A DNA stretch of 64,000 nt from Splendidivirga corallicola (GTDB taxonomy: Bacteria; Bacteroidota; Bacteroidia; Cytophagales; Cyclobacteriaceae): positions 372,001 through 436,000 of the forward strand of contig JAUJEA010000006.1 in NCBI GenBank assembly GCA_030442035.1. Reading direction: 5' to 3'. Shown in pieces: positions 28,101-36,367 of the stretch. Below the pieces are notes generated by a model. The model worked only from the letters and a program-made list of their open reading frames with translations. It was not told the origin of the DNA and ran no database searches. The translations under genes were made by a program, and so were the position numbers. How positions within the stretch are numbered: position 1 is the stretch's first letter; each line of letters starts with the position of its first letter.

Positions 28101-28841
28101 GGCAACAGTACCAAATGCATCTGTTGCCGGTGACAATAGTAGCGATCCTGTTGCATCCGGACTAGTATAAGTCACTGCAGGATCTGGTAAAATAGCCGGA
28201 TCACTGGATGTGGCAGTTATAGAAATATTTTGAGTTGCTTCGCTAATACCAGCACTTATGCCAGTGAGGTCAACAGTAAATGGGCTTTCATTCACACCAA
28301 CAAAAAGGTCATCGAGATGATCAAGTGTGGGAGTGGCATTTTTGAAGGGTGTAAAATTCTCAATGGTCAAAATGCCTGGTCCTAAAACGCCATCTTCAGT
28401 ATAGACCCTAAATCCAAAGGTGTCACCGTTTGCCACAGTTATAGAAGCTGTTCCATTTTGGTTTGGGGGGCCACCCGTATCAACCAATGGAGTGAAAACA
28501 CCATTAAGAACATATCCCCCCGGATCGTATGAAGCACCGTCTACATCGGTACTAAAGTAGGTCCAGCTAAATTTTATATCACCATCCTGTGTAATGGGAA
28601 TCGTGTAATCCGTGTTTCCCTCATTCTCATCATTGCCTCCCGTTATAACAATGGCATTAGGAATCTGAGAGAGGTCGATGGATCCATCTGCATTTTCCGT
28701 CGAAAAAGTCCAGTTTGCAGGTTCAAAATCTCCGTCAAATTGGGCAAAAACCGTATGTGATGAAAACAGAAAAAAACAAATAAGTAATGAAGTGATAAAA
28801 TTTCTACAAATGATGTAGATCGTGTGTAATGGTTTATTCAT
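25137..28841 (-). CDS. Large T9SS-exported repeat protein (type A sorting domain)
   Basis: A 1234-residue secreted protein. The signal peptide ends near residue 33 (SHTVFAQ). After a domain that includes a GNDENEGNTDYTIPI motif, five tandem repeats of about 108 residues span roughly 173-711. Each contains ATSDNPAxIPDPxVTYTS-like and ITVTVxDDGGT segments, an Ig/cadherin-like fold with a likely calcium site. A pre-peptidase-C-like domain, one more repeat-like unit and two cadherin-like domains follow. The last 80 residues are a T9SS type A sorting domain (KIWPNPGNGKFHLSLEL to GLYLLRIQT). It is therefore exported by the T9SS and probably surface-attached or released. No catalytic motif is visible, so adhesion or matrix binding is the best guess. 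Confidence 0.9.
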   Translation of the reverse strand: MNKPLHTIYIICRNFITSLLICFFLFSSHTVFAQFDGDFEPANWTFSTENADGSIDLSQIPNAIVITGGNDENEGNTDYTIPITQDGDIKFSWTYFSTDVDGASYDPGGYVLNGVFTPLVDTGGPPNQNGTASITVANGDTFGFRVYTEDGVLGPGILTIENFTPFKNATPTLDHLDDLFVGVNESPFTVDLTGISAGISEATQNISITATSSDPAILPDPAVTYTSPDATGSLLLSPATDAFGTVAITVTVSDDGGTANGAVDNIVKTFEVNLNSNFPPEMDGLNNLVLAINSTEQSLNLTGINAGKNTSESQTITISASSSNEALIANNNISVDYVSPANNGTLRFTPNADVTGQTTITVTVMDDGGTDNNGNDTFTTSFVVKVNANQLPGINDISDVRLAVNASEHTVFIDGISDGDGGIQNISISATSDNPALIPDPTVTYTSPDATGDLKFTPVDDQFGVANITVTVQDDGGTVDGGLSMITKTFKVEVSGNFAPTLDALNNMILPVNSGAQTINLAGISPGIGETQTLTVTAVSDNTGVIPNPTVTYTSSDPTGTIDFIPETDASGTAEITVTVTDDGGTDNGGIDAFSQTFTVQVAANLPPTIDALNDLAIIRNSGEQTINLFGIGAGNGETQDLSVEVSSDNPSLVADFNLTYTPNDATGSFTFTPVADQVGIANITVAVTDNGGTDNNGIDSTSETFELSVNNFINFSASTTDGPIFDRPEAGTPPFSTVGADFPYYVQPFAVTESGQYTLSVINANFNPFLALYETSFGPFSPLSNVLNSNDDDFAGNLGIFPSLNQELIAGKQYFMVVTSSNALESGNFTAQIAGPGDINLGTVPTLNFLEDVVIEEDGSATVNLSGITNGLGDSQTVTVDAVTDNGDLFSVIAVEHDGTETGSFILSPLSNANGEASVTVTVNNNGIDFERNFLVTVNPVNDAPDFTLDQTDVAANQEFDQEITINVVPGTVPTDENDQTPTYSIDPPSSDLVNVQIDQNTGAVSITSSVGAFGTETFTITANDQQSENNTATQSFTINVNALPTDMALSNDLIEEDVAVGTEVGTLTTTDPDDTEGFTYSLVSGEGDDHNADFTIDNGVLKTNNTFNVSEITEFSVRVRTEDNEGGGFEKAFTVRVDDVTGIQDALLSKATKIWPNPGNGKFHLSLELPTLMNLEVFVTDLAGRIVQQQYIAPRSTTVRTDIELNNMQTGLYLLRIQTEDGRRLTKKIMKE
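26708..28325 (-). repeat. Five tandem ~108-residue coding repeats
   Basis: Repeats start at LDHLDDLFVG, MDGLNNLVLA, INDISDVRLA, LDALNNMILP and IDALNDLAII, and each ends near a VTVxDDGGT...TFxVxV segment. The DNA copies have diverged, so the array is old. It encodes a calcium-dependent rod-like stalk, as in other cadherin-like surface proteins (inferred). Confidence 0.8.
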
Positions 28842-29203
28842 ATTTAGTTATAAGTTGTGAGGTCCCGAAATGAATAATGCATAATTAAAAATTGATAGTG
28901 AATAAGCACATGAAGAAAGTACGGCTATCTTCTTCGAGTAATTTTTATATAAAAATCAAACTATTTTTAGCTGGTATGTATACATTGAAGAGCATTTTAG
29001 AAGATCTTTGGTTTTAAGCAAAGTATTAGTCAATACATTGATTTTTGTGATCACGGGCACCTTTGGTTAGCTTGAAAACTTAGGCTGTAAAAGTTTGATA
29101 AACCTACGCTTTTGTTTTGGCGTAAATTCAGGAAGATGAAGCCATGACGGATGAAACCGAATTATAAAAAATTGTAACTTTCAGCTAATCAACAGCAACA
29201 CAT
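28842..29203. other. 362-nt divergent intergenic region
   Basis: Lies between the T9SS repeat-protein gene (minus) and the membrane-tethered regulator (plus), so it holds both promoters. It is AT-rich. I see no hairpin, repeat or small gene. Confidence 0.5.
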
Positions 29204-30073
29204 ATGAAGTTAAGTATTATCCTCACGACTGTACTTTTGACAACAACAATTCTGTTTTCTGCAACCGTACTTTTGAAACCGGACAGAAAAGAAGCATTTT
29301 TAGAGAAGCGAGCACATTTGGTGGTTAGGGAAATCGGACATCGCTTGTTGCTTCATGCTGGCGATTCGGCATCGCGCTTGTTACCTGTTCAACAATTGCC
29401 TGACGGGGTTTTTCAGATAACATTTCAAAATGAATTGTCCTTCAAGCCGGATTCATTGGTCCGAATTACACAAGAGACATTGGCTCAAAGTAATCTCTCG
29501 TTAAACTATATGGTCAACGTATTTGATTGTAAAACAAATGAAATAGTCTATGGCTTTGAGATCAGGCCTACTGAAAGTGACATTGTCCCTTGTCTGGGCA
29601 GAACACAGCCGAATGGTTGTTATACTGTTCGGATCACATTTTATGATTTAGCCAGCTCCCCTGAACATTCTCAACTTTATTATCTGGCTTTCATTGTTCT
29701 TACCGGATTGACGCTATTTGCTTTCATTGGCAAAACACTGAGTAAAACAAAAAAACAATCCGCCAAGGACAATGCTCAGCCTATAGCCATTGGGAGATTT
29801 GAGTTTAATGAAAGCAGGAGAATTCTGAAGAATAATAATGAAATCATTTCGCTATCAGATAAAGAAACCAAATTACTGCGGATATTGGCTACCAATCAAA
29901 ATCAACTCCTCACCCGTGACTATCTTCTTCACGAAGTATGGGAAAGTGAGGGTGTTATTACCGGACGCAGCCTTGATATGTTTATTTCAAAGCTCAGAAA
30001 AAAATTAAGCTCGGACGATACCATTCAAATTACCAATGTCCATGGAAAGGGGTATAAACTGGAGGTTGTTTGA
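29204..30073 (+). CDS. Membrane-tethered winged-helix transcriptional regulator
   Basis: A 289-residue one-component regulator. Residues 4-23 form a membrane anchor. Residues 25-155 are a periplasmic sensor domain with cysteines in VFDCK, VPCLG and NGCYT. Residues 157-177 (YYLAFIVLTGLTLFAFIGKTL) form a second membrane helix. Residues 195-289 are an OmpR/PhoB-type DNA-binding domain (LSDKETKLLRILATNQNQLL, then GRSLDMFISKLRKKL and the wing HGKGYKLEVV). No receiver domain is present, so a periplasmic signal probably acts directly across the membrane, as in ToxR/CadC but with the DNA-binding domain at the C terminus. The nearest candidate target is the divergent T9SS protein gene. Confidence 0.9.
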   Translation: MKLSIILTTVLLTTTILFSATVLLKPDRKEAFLEKRAHLVVREIGHRLLLHAGDSASRLLPVQQLPDGVFQITFQNELSFKPDSLVRITQETLAQSNLSLNYMVNVFDCKTNEIVYGFEIRPTESDIVPCLGRTQPNGCYTVRITFYDLASSPEHSQLYYLAFIVLTGLTLFAFIGKTLSKTKKQSAKDNAQPIAIGRFEFNESRRILKNNNEIISLSDKETKLLRILATNQNQLLTRDYLLHEVWESEGVITGRSLDMFISKLRKKLSSDDTIQITNVHGKGYKLEVV

Positions 30074-30093
30074 TTTGGTTTTAGAAACTGGTT

Positions 30094-32058
30094 TTAATTC
30101 ACCGTCATATTATCATCGATCATTCGAGTATTGTATTGCTGTACAATGGCTTTGATCAGGTTTTCCATGGGTTTTTCAACCTCCGGTTTCTTACCGGCCA
30201 AGTTCTCGAGCAGCAATCTATCAGTCTGATAATTGTATAGGCCAACCACCCTTTCCCCGTCAAACTGCAATACATGCTCATTCTGGATCAGCTGGTAAGC
30301 ATTGCCGGTATAGTTCAGGGCAAAGTGCCGGGTGGAATCATTAAGCATGTCATTTCCAAATGAAACAAATGAACCATCATAATTCAGGTAATTCAATACG
30401 GTGGGCATCACATCTGCTTGTTGCACGACATAGTCCTTTCTACCTACGAGATCGCTGCCCGGTTTAAACAAAATAATAGGCACAGCATGTACACCGACCG
30501 ATGTCCTATATTCCGGATAGGAAGCTACCGAAGTATGATCAGCAGTGATCACAAACAGGGTATTCTTATACCAGGGCATTTTTGAAACCTTCTGAAAAAA
30601 GCGTTTCAATGCGTGGTCAGTATAGCCGATACATTGGTGGAGTGGCACCTTTCCTTTATCAAATCTGCCTTCATGCTTTTCAGGGACCTTGAATGGGTGG
30701 TGAGAGGAAACAGACATCAGTACCGAGCAAAATGGCTCAGGCATCCTATTCAGGTTATCCGCTGAAAATTGAAAAAATTCTTCGTCCCATATCCCCCAAA
30801 TACCATCGTAATCATCGCTATTTCCATATTCATTCATCCCAACGTACTCATCAAAGCCAGCTATGTTCACAAAGGACTCATATCCCAATGATCCATTTGG
30901 GCCTCCATATAGGTAGGCTGTGTGATATCCCTTTTCCCCAAGTAAACTGGCAATACTATTGATCTTATTACCGGAATAATGTGATAGCACATAGGAGTAT
31001 TGAAATGCCGGAATACTGGTGGTTACTGAAGGCAGGGCATCAATGGATTTATGGCCATTGGCAAAGGAATTCTGGAATGTATAACTATGTTGGATCAATG
31101 AATCTAAAAAAGGAGTGTAACCTTTATAAGCACCATTTTCCAGGTGTTGGTTCAAGGTACCAAAATATTCTCTTCCGAAGCTCTCCAGGATGATAACCAT
31201 TACATTTTCTTTGCGAAAGGCAGCAGTATCGGAAACACTTTGAACCGGATCGAATACCGAAGTCAGTGCTTCATCGGTTTCAAAAAACTTTACTTTTTTT
31301 GGTGCAGGTTTGTCAATGGTCCTGATCAGGCAAAAGGGCGTGTTCAACACAATGGCCATCTCGTTAGGCTTTTCCACATATTTCCCTGCATTGTTCAAAG
31401 TAATAGGACGCGTACTATGGCGAAATCCTCCACGTATCCCCCCTACAATAAGATAGGCCAGCCCTAACATCACTGCCGTACTTGTTAAAAAATATAAAAA
31501 GCTGAAACGCTTGTTGCTCTCAACGATCTTGACTTTATTATACAAAAACACCATTAGAACAATTAATCCGATCCAGGTGAGGGTGACGTACCAATAGTCG
31601 AACAAAAAACGTACAAACAAACCTCCCATTTGCCCTTCTCCGGCAAAAGCTTCAAAAACGCTCGAGGTGGTTCTTTTCAATATGAATTGATAATAAATAA
31701 AATCGCCGCAGTTGGCTGCAAGTCCGATTCCGTTGGTAACGAAAAACAGATACTTCAGCACCCGTTGATAAACAACATTGGTCCTGAATTTGAAAGGTAT
31801 TAGATTAAAGAAAATAAAAAGCAGGTTGATATAGAGGATGGCAGACAGGTCGAATTTTAGTCCTCCCCACATAATCCTCGTAAATTTTCCAAATTCCATT
31901 CCCGGGAAAAATCCCTGATTCACCAAGTAAAATCCAATTCTACACAGAGAAAATAGCAGCATTGCAATAAGTAATCTTATGATCAACGCACTATAAATGC
32001 TCCAGTCAAGTGGAACTGCTTTTATTACTTCTTTAAATTTATTATTGGATGTGTTCAT
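30094..32058 (-). CDS. LtaS-like sulfatase-superfamily membrane enzyme
   Basis: A 654-residue membrane phosphotransferase of the alkaline-phosphatase superfamily. Five membrane helices occupy about residues 20-210. An extracytoplasmic sulfatase domain follows (about 280-570). Visible metal and catalytic positions are Glu292 in VIILESFGREYF, Ser338 in NGHKSIDALPS at the nucleophile position (threonine in Gram-positive LtaS), and Asp507-His508 in VITADHTS. In Gram-negative bacteria relatives add phosphoglycerol or phosphoethanolamine to glycans or lipids; there is no lipoteichoic acid, so the acceptor here is unknown. It converges with the membrane-tethered regulator gene (20 nt apart). Confidence 0.88.
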   Translation of the reverse strand: MNTSNNKFKEVIKAVPLDWSIYSALIIRLLIAMLLFSLCRIGFYLVNQGFFPGMEFGKFTRIMWGGLKFDLSAILYINLLFIFFNLIPFKFRTNVVYQRVLKYLFFVTNGIGLAANCGDFIYYQFILKRTTSSVFEAFAGEGQMGGLFVRFLFDYWYVTLTWIGLIVLMVFLYNKVKIVESNKRFSFLYFLTSTAVMLGLAYLIVGGIRGGFRHSTRPITLNNAGKYVEKPNEMAIVLNTPFCLIRTIDKPAPKKVKFFETDEALTSVFDPVQSVSDTAAFRKENVMVIILESFGREYFGTLNQHLENGAYKGYTPFLDSLIQHSYTFQNSFANGHKSIDALPSVTTSIPAFQYSYVLSHYSGNKINSIASLLGEKGYHTAYLYGGPNGSLGYESFVNIAGFDEYVGMNEYGNSDDYDGIWGIWDEEFFQFSADNLNRMPEPFCSVLMSVSSHHPFKVPEKHEGRFDKGKVPLHQCIGYTDHALKRFFQKVSKMPWYKNTLFVITADHTSVASYPEYRTSVGVHAVPIILFKPGSDLVGRKDYVVQQADVMPTVLNYLNYDGSFVSFGNDMLNDSTRHFALNYTGNAYQLIQNEHVLQFDGERVVGLYNYQTDRLLLENLAGKKPEVEKPMENLIKAIVQQYNTRMIDDNMTVN

Positions 32059-32487
32059 TTTTGATCCTAATCACTTAGCCATAAGGCCTTTTAAATAAAG
32101 GATGCAAATATACTTAAAATTGATTTTTTCGATAAACTCTGCGTATCTATTACAGAACAAACGCATTTAAATATCGGGCCGTATTGATGATAGCCATCTC
32201 ATCCCTATTAGAAATATGATTGGTATTATGTTGACGTGTTGAAGTTGAGAAAGTGTTTCCTTAATTCAACATTCAAAACGCATAATTTATCATCGTAATT
32301 CGTCATGGTAAATTCGTAATCATCCTCAATAATGTGACCGTAAAGCTTAAATGCTTTTTCCCTGGTACATATTAATATTGGTAATGGCTGAATGCTTATT
32401 CGATGGAGTCATTAGATAGACGGAGCCAAGGTGTCAGACATTTTGAAAATGTCTGACACCTACATGATATCATATATCTTGCAATAT
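32059..32487. other. 429-nt intergenic region with a perfect palindrome
   Basis: Separates the LtaS-like gene from the GNAT gene, both on the minus strand. Apart from the 33-nt palindrome near its right end I see no gene. The rest is AT-rich and of low complexity. Confidence 0.5.
32429..32461. repeat. Perfect 33-nt palindrome, REP-like
   Basis: AGGTGTCAGACATTTT (32429-32444) is followed by a single G and then its exact complement up to 32461. Sixteen pairs without a mismatch is far beyond chance. It lies 26 nt past the GNAT stop, but no T-run follows on the minus strand, so it is not a standard terminator. It resembles REP-type elements mobilised by REP-associated tyrosine transposases; that identification is inference and no transposase is present. 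Confidence 0.75.
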
Positions 32488-32937
32488 TTATTGCAAAGTC
32501 TTGATAAAAACCTGTTGCCGTTTTCCTGGTTTAAAACCTTGTTGATGATAGAATTTTTGTGTTTTTTCTCTGACCACATTGGTTCTTACTCTCATGTTGA
32601 AGCATCTTTTTCCAATTGACCAGTCCTGTGCCGCCTTAACCAACTTAGTACCAATTCCTTTACCCCTAACATTTTCGTCCACCACCATACCACCAATCTC
32701 ACAGAAAGAACCCGATTCTAATCTATGCGTCAAAAATACATGGATCCATCCAAGCAGCTGATCATTGGAGGCATCAACTGCCACGAAAGCCTCATGGTCA
32801 TCTGACACTTTGATCATCTCAATATTTTGAATCATACACTCCATTGAAGTAGGATATCCCAATTGATCGGAAAGTCGTGTTACATCTTCAACGTCTGTCT
32901 TTTCAAGTTTTCTGATCAACATATCACCTTGTCCCAT
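32488..32937 (-). CDS. GNAT-family N-acetyltransferase
   Basis: A 149-residue single acetyltransferase domain. The acetyl-CoA loop is VVDENVRGKGIGTKLVKAAQ (86-105, with the R-G-K-G-I-G pyrophosphate loop). The N terminus, after MGQGD, reads MLIRKLEKTDVEDVTRLS, a usual GNAT start; the inner ATG (32922) is an alternative. The substrate cannot be inferred. It is divergent from a doubtful small frame on the plus strand. Confidence 0.9.
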   Translation of the reverse strand: MGQGDMLIRKLEKTDVEDVTRLSDQLGYPTSMECMIQNIEMIKVSDDHEAFVAVDASNDQLLGWIHVFLTHRLESGSFCEIGGMVVDENVRGKGIGTKLVKAAQDWSIGKRCFNMRVRTNVVREKTQKFYHQQGFKPGKRQQVFIKTLQ

Positions 32938-32960
32938 TGTTAGATAACCAAGTTAATTGA

Positions 32961-33179
32961 ATGAATTTAATCTTGCCAAATTTACAATTCTTCCCAAACG
33001 AAATCACACATAGTGAATGGAAAGATGGATCCAAATTCCATGGTCTTAAGGACGAGCAAACAAATTTGATTTTCTATTACGACAATTATGCTTTAATATT
33101 GACGAGTAAATTTTTAGCCGAAATAATAGAAAGACGGATAATTAAAGTTGTGAATTTTGAGTTTTTAATTTTGAATTAA
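32961..33179 (+). CDS. Doubtful small protein (72 residues)
   Basis: An open frame beginning MNLILPNLQFFPNEI, 23 nt from the divergent GNAT gene. Its first 60 residues (EWKDGSKFHGLKDEQTNLIF) look protein-like, but the end (VVNFEFLILN) runs into the low-complexity AATTTTGAATTAAGAATT sequence common between genes. It could be a truncated gene or chance. I recognise no family. Confidence 0.3.
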   Translation: MNLILPNLQFFPNEITHSEWKDGSKFHGLKDEQTNLIFYYDNYALILTSKFLAEIIERRIIKVVNFEFLILN

Positions 33180-33220
33180 GAATTAATGCTCTAGCATCTT
33201 AAACACTTAAGTACTTTAAC

Positions 33221-33232
33221 ACCTAAACACTT
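33221..33232. repeat. Copy 1 of a 12-nt intergenic motif ACCTAAACACTT
   Basis: Part of a 45-nt stretch of irregular AACACTT-like units just upstream of the YfhO-like gene. The same 12 bases occur at 36325-36336, between kdsC and lepB. Both lie in intergenic DNA; their meaning is unknown. Confidence 0.35.
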
Positions 33233-33242
33233 GCCCTAATCC

Positions 33243-35708
33243 ATGAAAATTGATTTCAAGAATCAGGTCTTACCCCATATTGTAGCCATATTGGTTTTTC
33301 TGGTGATCGTAATAATTTTTTTCAACCCAACTCTTTTTGGAAACAAAGAGCTTTCTCAGCATGATGTCTGGCAGGGCCGGGCTGGTGCCAAAGAACTCAG
33401 GGATTACCGGGCCAGCAGTGGCGAAGAAGGTTTATGGACAAATTCCATGTTCGGTGGTATGCCGGCATACCTGATCACGGTGGTTTACAACGGGGATTTG
33501 CTGACACATATTCAAAATGCATATAGCTTATTCATGAAAAGTCCGGCCAGCATTATATTCATGGCCCTTTTATCCTTTTATATTCTGCTATTGGCTTTCG
33601 GTGTAAGACCCTATTTAGCTATTGCCGGTGCCGTGATTTTCGGTCTCTCTTCACATCATTTGATAGGTTTGGGAGCCGGACATAATTCGAGGATTACAGC
33701 GATAGCCTTTATGCCTTTGGTACTGGCAGGCATTCAATTGGCATTTTCCCGTAAACTTATCTGGGGCTTTGTGCTTACTGCTTTGGGATTAGCCCTGGAA
33801 ATAAAAGCCAACCACCTTCAAATCACCTATTATCTTTTGTTGATCGTACTGATCTATGGTGCTGTCCAATTGTATGATGCTTCTAAAAAGAAAACGCTGG
33901 CAGAATTTTCCAAAACCATAGGCTTGCTTGTGGTAGCCGTAATCGTGGCTGTTGGTTGTAATTTCGGCAAGCTTTGGACTACCTATGAATACGGGAAATA
34001 CTCAAACCGAGGTAAATCCGAACTGCAAGCGGAGAGCGCCGATGGGCAAACTGGCTTGGAAAGAGATTATGCTTTCTATTATAGTAATGGCATCACCGAA
34101 CCAATTACATTGTTCGTACCAAACTTCATGGGAGGTGGTATGCAGGAAGAACTAAGTAAAAGCTCACATCTTGCCGAAGCCTTAAGAAAAAATGGTATCC
34201 CTCCCGCTCAGGTGAGTCAGCAAATTAAAGCTGTTCCAACATATTGGGGCGATCAACCGAACACAGCTCCTTATTATGCAGGAGCTATCACGTTGTTTTT
34301 ATTGATTCTTGGGATTTTCTTTGCGGAAGGCAAATATAAAGTATGGATCATTATCTCCAGCCTTCTGGGTATTGCACTAAGCTGGGGCAGTAGTTTCGAA
34401 ACATTCAATTACCTGATGTTCGATTACTTACCCGGATACAATAAGTTCAGGTCGGTGACCTTTGCCATTATCATGCCGATACTTTGCATGCCAATACTTG
34501 GTTTTATGGGATTGGAGAAATTTCTCAGCGATAATAAAACTTCCCAACACCAAAAGAAATTTTTTCTCACGATTGGTATTACGGCTGGTTTCCTGCTATT
34601 GTTAGTCCTCTACTCTTTTGGAGGAGGTTTTAGAGGAGCTGTGGACGAAAGACTGGGTAACATACCGCAGTGGTTCCTGGATGCTATAAGAAAGGACAGA
34701 GCATCAATGTTGAGAAGTGATGCCTTTAGAACGCTATTTCTTGCTGGTGCATTTTTCGCCGTGCTATATCTTTATATAAAGGAAAAAGTTTCTTCAATCG
34801 TTGTTTTCAGCTCATTGATCTTCTTAACCGCTCTTGACATGACATTGATCAGCAAGCGTTATTTCAATGACGATAATTTTTCAAGGAACGGACAAAGAAC
34901 TTTTTTTACAGCAAATGAAGCTGATCAGGAAATAAAGAAGGATCAGGACATCAGTTATAGGGTATTCAACCTGATTGACCCTTTTAATGATGCCAAAACT
35001 TCCTATCATCACAAATCAGTAGGTGGATATCACGGCGCCAAAATCAGAAGGTATCAGGACGTTATAGAACATTGCCTACAAGAAGAAAGGTCTGGTTTTA
35101 TACAAAGCATTCAGCAGAATCAACCCAGTACCGCTGGAATGAGTGTTACCAACATGCTGAACACCAAATATTTCATTTTTGGAGAAAGTAAGGATGCTAT
35201 ATGGCGAAATACCGATGCCAATGGTAATGCCTGGTCTGTTTCATCTGTAAAATTAGTTAATAGTCCTGACGAAGAGCTGGATGCTTTATGCTCTCTGGAC
35301 ACTAAAAACACGGCGGTAATCGACCAAAATAAATTCCCGCTTGCTCAAAGTGACTTTGGAAATGGTAATATTCAATTGGTTGAATACAAGCCAAATTATT
35401 TGAAATACAATGCCAGTTTTGATAGCGATGGTCTTGGCGTATTTTCAGAAATCTATTATCCAAAAGGGTGGAAAGCAAAACTCGACGGAAAGGAAGTGGA
35501 CATCCTGAGAGCCAATTATATACTTCGTGCCATATTGATCCCTCAGGGCGAACATACCATTGAATTCTCTTTTGAACCAAATGCATATTATATAGGCAAT
35601 ACGATCATGATGATATTTAACATCATTTTAATTCTAATGTTCCTAGGTGCCATAGTCATGTCTTTGAAAAACAACAAACCTGAAGCCTCTACTAATACTG
35701 ATGTCTAA
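33243..35708 (+). CDS. YfhO-like polytopic membrane protein (GT-C type)
   Basis: An 821-residue multispanning membrane protein of the YfhO type. The N-terminal half has about 10-12 helices. The first extracytoplasmic loop contains SQHDVWQGRAGAKELRDYR, followed by GLWTNSMFGGMPAYL, which sits where GT-C glycosyltransferases carry acidic metal/lipid-phosphate residues. The C-terminal third is a soluble extracytoplasmic domain (YFSEIYYPKGWKAKLDGKEV is typical). Members are thought to glycosylate lipid- or wall-linked polymers, but the substrate is unknown here. The next gene, kdsC, follows by 39 nt, suggesting envelope glycan synthesis. Confidence 0.85.
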   Translation: MKIDFKNQVLPHIVAILVFLVIVIIFFNPTLFGNKELSQHDVWQGRAGAKELRDYRASSGEEGLWTNSMFGGMPAYLITVVYNGDLLTHIQNAYSLFMKSPASIIFMALLSFYILLLAFGVRPYLAIAGAVIFGLSSHHLIGLGAGHNSRITAIAFMPLVLAGIQLAFSRKLIWGFVLTALGLALEIKANHLQITYYLLLIVLIYGAVQLYDASKKKTLAEFSKTIGLLVVAVIVAVGCNFGKLWTTYEYGKYSNRGKSELQAESADGQTGLERDYAFYYSNGITEPITLFVPNFMGGGMQEELSKSSHLAEALRKNGIPPAQVSQQIKAVPTYWGDQPNTAPYYAGAITLFLLILGIFFAEGKYKVWIIISSLLGIALSWGSSFETFNYLMFDYLPGYNKFRSVTFAIIMPILCMPILGFMGLEKFLSDNKTSQHQKKFFLTIGITAGFLLLLVLYSFGGGFRGAVDERLGNIPQWFLDAIRKDRASMLRSDAFRTLFLAGAFFAVLYLYIKEKVSSIVVFSSLIFLTALDMTLISKRYFNDDNFSRNGQRTFFTANEADQEIKKDQDISYRVFNLIDPFNDAKTSYHHKSVGGYHGAKIRRYQDVIEHCLQEERSGFIQSIQQNQPSTAGMSVTNMLNTKYFIFGESKDAIWRNTDANGNAWSVSSVKLVNSPDEELDALCSLDTKNTAVIDQNKFPLAQSDFGNGNIQLVEYKPNYLKYNASFDSDGLGVFSEIYYPKGWKAKLDGKEVDILRANYILRAILIPQGEHTIEFSFEPNAYYIGNTIMMIFNIILILMFLGAIVMSLKNNKPEASTNTDV

Positions 35709-35747
35709 TTCGAATTTTAATATTTTAAACTAAAAGCCATAAGTCTA

Positions 35748-36257
35748 ATGAATATCAAGCTTGTTGTCACGGATATAGATGGAGTTTGGACCGATGCCGG
35801 TATGTATTACGACAAACAGGGAAATGAATTAAAGAAATTCAATGCCAATGATGGTGCGGGTGTTTTGCTTTTGAAAGCGTTAAGCATACCCATATGCATC
35901 ATAACAGGTGAAGACACCGAAATGGTGAAAAGAAGGGCTGAGAAATTGAAAATAGAGTATCTTTTCCAAGGCACACAAAACAAGCTGCAAAAAGTGCAGT
36001 CTCTATGTAATGACTTGAATATTCAATTAGATGAAATAGCCTATGTGGGTGATGATTTTAACGATGTAAAACTCTTAAGAGCAGCGGGTCTATCAGCCTG
36101 CCCGGCCAATGCCAGCGAGTATATCAAGCGGGAAGCCAATTGGCAATTACAAAAAAAAGGAGGTGATGGTGCCTTCAGAGAATTTGTTGAAAGGATATTG
36201 GATCATCACAACATCCTCGAATCAACCGTAGCCAAGGTATTGGAAAATTTTTCCTGA
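35748..36257 (+). CDS. kdsC: 3-Deoxy-D-manno-octulosonate 8-phosphate phosphatase
   Basis: A 169-residue HAD phosphatase of the KdsC/YrbI type. It removes phosphate from KDO-8-P in lipopolysaccharide inner-core synthesis. The N-terminal DxD motif is VVTDIDGVWTDAGMYYDKQG; the second motif is IITGEDTEMVKRRAEKL and the acidic metal motif is YVGDDFNDVKLL. Length is typical of the tetrameric family, which has no cap domain. An acylneuraminate-cluster phosphatase is an alternative. Confidence 0.88.
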   Translation: MNIKLVVTDIDGVWTDAGMYYDKQGNELKKFNANDGAGVLLLKALSIPICIITGEDTEMVKRRAEKLKIEYLFQGTQNKLQKVQSLCNDLNIQLDEIAYVGDDFNDVKLLRAAGLSACPANASEYIKREANWQLQKKGGDGAFREFVERILDHHNILESTVAKVLENFS

Positions 36258-36324
36258 AAGAGTTTGTTTGTATTTTGAGGCACTTGGGTGTTAAAACACA
36301 AAACCGGAAATTGAAGGTAGTTCA

Positions 36325-36336
36325 ACCTAAACACTT
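36325..36336. repeat. Copy 2 of the 12-nt intergenic motif ACCTAAACACTT
   Basis: Identical to 33221-33232 and again embedded in irregular AACACTT-type units between kdsC and lepB. It lies in the convergent gap, where terminators would be expected, but it forms no clear stem. Confidence 0.35.
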
Positions 36337-36367
36337 CAACACTCAGGCATGTCAACACTTTAAAAAA

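Noticed and set aside
30094-32058. Lipoteichoic acid synthase
   Set aside because: The family match is good, but a Gram-negative host has no lipoteichoic acid, so only a general phosphotransferase role is claimed.
32429-32461. Palindrome as a normal intrinsic terminator of the GNAT gene
   Set aside because: No T-run follows the stem on the minus strand, and the symmetry is far longer than needed.
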